This document shows, piece by piece, positions 62,692-64,000 of a stretch of DNA of 64,000 nt (the stretch's first letter is position 1; each line of letters opens with the position of its first letter). A program made the position numbers and the translations under genes. Below the pieces are notes generated by a model. The model saw only the letters and a program-made list of their open reading frames with translations. It was not told the origin of the DNA and made no database searches. The DNA is taken from the NCBI GenBank assembly GCA_029210725.1, contig JARGFM010000007.1, forward strand, positions 1 through 64,000. The letters run 5' to 3'. This stretch comes from Bacteroidales bacterium (GTDB taxonomy: Bacteria > Bacteroidota > Bacteroidia > Bacteroidales > GCA-2748055).

Positions 62692-63507
62692 ATGAAAAAG
62701 ATCTGTATACTCCTTTTCCTTCTTTCTGTTCTTTGTTCCTGCAAGCAGAATCCGGGCAACAACAAGGTGACTCAAAATGTCAAAGCTGCCGAAGCTCAGG
62801 AATGGATCCAGCTGTTTAACGGCCAGAACCTGGATGGCTGGGTCATTAAAATGACCAAACACCCCCTGGGTGAAAATTACAACAACACCTTCCGGGTGGA
62901 AGACGGGATGATGGTAACCCGCTACGACCAGTATGAATCCTTTGACGGGGAGTACGGACATATCTTTTATAAAACCCCTTACTCCCACTACAGGCTTCGC
63001 GTCGAATACCGGGTGGTGGGGGAACAGGTGCCCGGCGGAGCCGGATGGGCCATCAGGAACAGTGGGGTCATGTTTCATGCCCAGGCGCCCGAAAGCATGC
63101 TGGTGGACCAGGAGTTTCCGGTAAGTATAGAGGCACAGTTTCTCGGCGGACTGGGCGATGGTCCGCGGCCAACGGGTAATCTCTGCACCCCGGGGACCAA
63201 TGTGGTAATTGATGGCCAGTTGATTACCGACCATTGTATCAACTCCGGCTCGGATACCTTTGACGGTGAAGAGTGGGTTTACTTTGAACTTATTGTCCAT
63301 GGAGACAGCATTATTCACCATCTGGTGAACGGGGATACGGTGCTCAGCTATATGAAACCTCAGATTGGCGGCGGCAACGGTCCGGAAGATTATCCGGTTC
63401 CCTTGGGAACCTTGATCAGCTCCGGATATATCGCCCTGCAGGCCGAGAGCCACCCCTTCGATTTCAGGAAAGTGGAACTGCTTGACCTCTCACTTGTTCC
63501 GAATTGA
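62692..63507 (+). CDS. DUF1080 (3-keto-disaccharide hydrolase-type) lipoprotein
   Basis: A 271-residue lipoprotein with signal MKKICILLFLLSVLCSC. The mature domain is a concanavalin-like fold of the DUF1080 family: WIQLFNGQNLDGWVIKMTKH, GHIFYKTPYSHYRLRVEYR, GWAIRNSGVMFHAQ, SIEAQFLGG and ALQAESHPFDFRKVELLDL. Some members hydrolyse 3-keto-glycosides in polysaccharide breakdown. It stands alone here, so the substrate is not predicted. ATG 62692 is chosen because the lipobox follows directly. Confidence 0.85.
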   Translation: MKKICILLFLLSVLCSCKQNPGNNKVTQNVKAAEAQEWIQLFNGQNLDGWVIKMTKHPLGENYNNTFRVEDGMMVTRYDQYESFDGEYGHIFYKTPYSHYRLRVEYRVVGEQVPGGAGWAIRNSGVMFHAQAPESMLVDQEFPVSIEAQFLGGLGDGPRPTGNLCTPGTNVVIDGQLITDHCINSGSDTFDGEEWVYFELIVHGDSIIHHLVNGDTVLSYMKPQIGGGNGPEDYPVPLGTLISSGYIALQAESHPFDFRKVELLDLSLVPN

Positions 63508-63547
63508 AAGTTTTTATATCTTATCAGCTTACTTAAATTTTCTCATA

Positions 63548-63787
63548 ATGGAAAGAAATGAAATCCTGACGCGCGTCAAGGACGTGGTAAGTAGTGTGCT
63601 AAATGTCGACAGTTCCGAGATCACCGAGAAATCCAACTTTATTTTCGACCTGGGAGCCGATTCCATGCAGAGTATTGAGCTGGTGGCCGGATTTGAGGAG
63701 GAATTTAATATCGAGATGGACCAGGACAAGGCACTTGAAGTTCAGAGTATTGACGATGCAGTAAATTTCATTGCCGGATATCTTTAA
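63548..63787 (+). CDS. Acyl carrier protein
   Basis: A 79-residue acidic, helical carrier. The phosphopantetheine serine lies in DLGADSMQSIELV. The sequence is close to the fatty-acid type (AcpP length 78-80), but GADSMQ replaces the common GADSLD, so it may serve a specialised pathway. ATG 63548 is chosen; an open frame back to 63482 overlaps the DUF1080 gene and is not family-like. The CoA-binding synthetase-like gene starts 25 bases later, so the two are probably co-expressed. Confidence 0.9.
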   Translation: MERNEILTRVKDVVSSVLNVDSSEITEKSNFIFDLGADSMQSIELVAGFEEEFNIEMDQDKALEVQSIDDAVNFIAGYL

Positions 63788-63812
63788 TCAAACCGGACCC
63801 TGACCCAGCCCC

Positions 63813-64000
63813 ATGGAAGATTTAAGACAACTGCGCCAGCAAAACCTGGAGACGATTTTTCATCCGAAATCGGTAGCCATTGTTGGAACGAATAAAGTAA
63901 AAGGTACCGTTCCGCACGACATCCTTGACAATATCCTGAAAGCTGACTTTAATGGTATTGTTTACCCTGTAAGCCCGGGAGAAAAGAGCATCAAAGGAAT
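63813..64000 (+). CDS. CoA-binding / ADP-forming acyl-CoA synthetase-like protein, N-terminal fragment
   Basis: Only the first 62 codons are in the window. The translation begins MEDLRQLRQQNLETIFHP and contains KSVAIVGTNKVKGTV, the Rossmann-like CoA-binding domain start of acetate-CoA ligase (ADP-forming) and of GNAT-fused protein acyltransferases. Both have this N-terminus, so the exact type needs the rest of the gene. It sits directly behind the acyl carrier protein gene. Confidence 0.7.
   Translation, partial: MEDLRQLRQQNLETIFHPKSVAIVGTNKVKGTVPHDILDNILKADFNGIVYPVSPGEKSIKG

Overview
The window looks like a chromosome segment of a free-living member of the Bacteroidota, probably a Marinilabiliales/Prolixibacteraceae-type or related Bacteroidales organism. 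The evidence is the gene repertoire: HmuY/TonB heme uptake, OmpA fused to PD40 and SPOR domains, a type IX secretion (T9SS) sorting domain on a subtilase, a START-like domain protein, a membrane-bound MutS relative, a MORN/YwqK-like protein, a FucP-type sugar permease and a HsmA/TIGR03987 membrane protein. Many promoters are AT-rich and some carry the Bacteroidota -7 box TAnnTTTG. No rRNA, tRNA, CRISPR array, insertion sequence or prophage was found. Coding density is high and genes frequently overlap, both head-to-tail (ATGA) and tail-to-tail.

Layout. 1-2 kb: the end of a TPR protein, then a lipoprotein/radical SAM-SPASM pair of unknown function. 2-6.7 kb (minus): a heme-uptake operon with two large HmuY-like lipoproteins flanking a TonB receptor, plus a small HsmA-like membrane protein. 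7-9.2 kb: a TPR-PD40-OmpA-SPOR envelope protein. 9.4-16.3 kb (minus): tetR-tolC-adaptor-RND efflux operon with a palindromic operator and a trailing metallo-beta-lactamase-fold hydrolase. 16.4-20.9 kb: nitroreductase and a sugar-use group (two MFS sugar transporters and a ROK kinase). 21.2-27.7 kb (plus): a START-like protein, then a tightly overlapping lptF/G-GT4-GT2-ribBA-fmt operon. 27.7-33.5 kb: a stand-alone integrase N-terminal-like domain, a LysM glucosaminidase, cdd, an RluA-type pseudouridine synthase, and panB divergent from dnaK. 33.7-37.5 kb: MORN protein, T9SS subtilase, xseA-xseB. 37.5-46.8 kb: a 1187-residue cytosolic hybrid histidine kinase, cca, a secreted nuclease/phosphatase-family protein, a beta-helix lipoprotein and a lipoprotein amidohydrolase. 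46.8-53.1 kb: an adaptor-TolC pair divergent from an NtrC-type response regulator and its kinase. The shared upstream region carries a near-perfect sigma-54 promoter and an 18-bp palindrome. 53.2-64 kb: an outer-membrane barrel with a GldN-like partner, membrane-anchored MutS relative, AGCS symporter, a decayed GT39-type glycosyltransferase, TlpA-like thioredoxin protein, fatty acid desaturase, a small barrel protein, DUF1080 lipoprotein, acyl carrier protein and the start of a CoA-binding/ADP-forming acyl-CoA synthetase-like gene.

The most interesting loci are the sigma-54 efflux regulatory hub (50.1-53.1 kb), the lipoprotein/radical SAM pair (0.4-2 kb), the heme operon with internally duplicated HmuY modules, the stand-alone integrase core-binding-like domain next to a perfect palindrome, and the glycosyltransferase pseudogene with two independent lesions.
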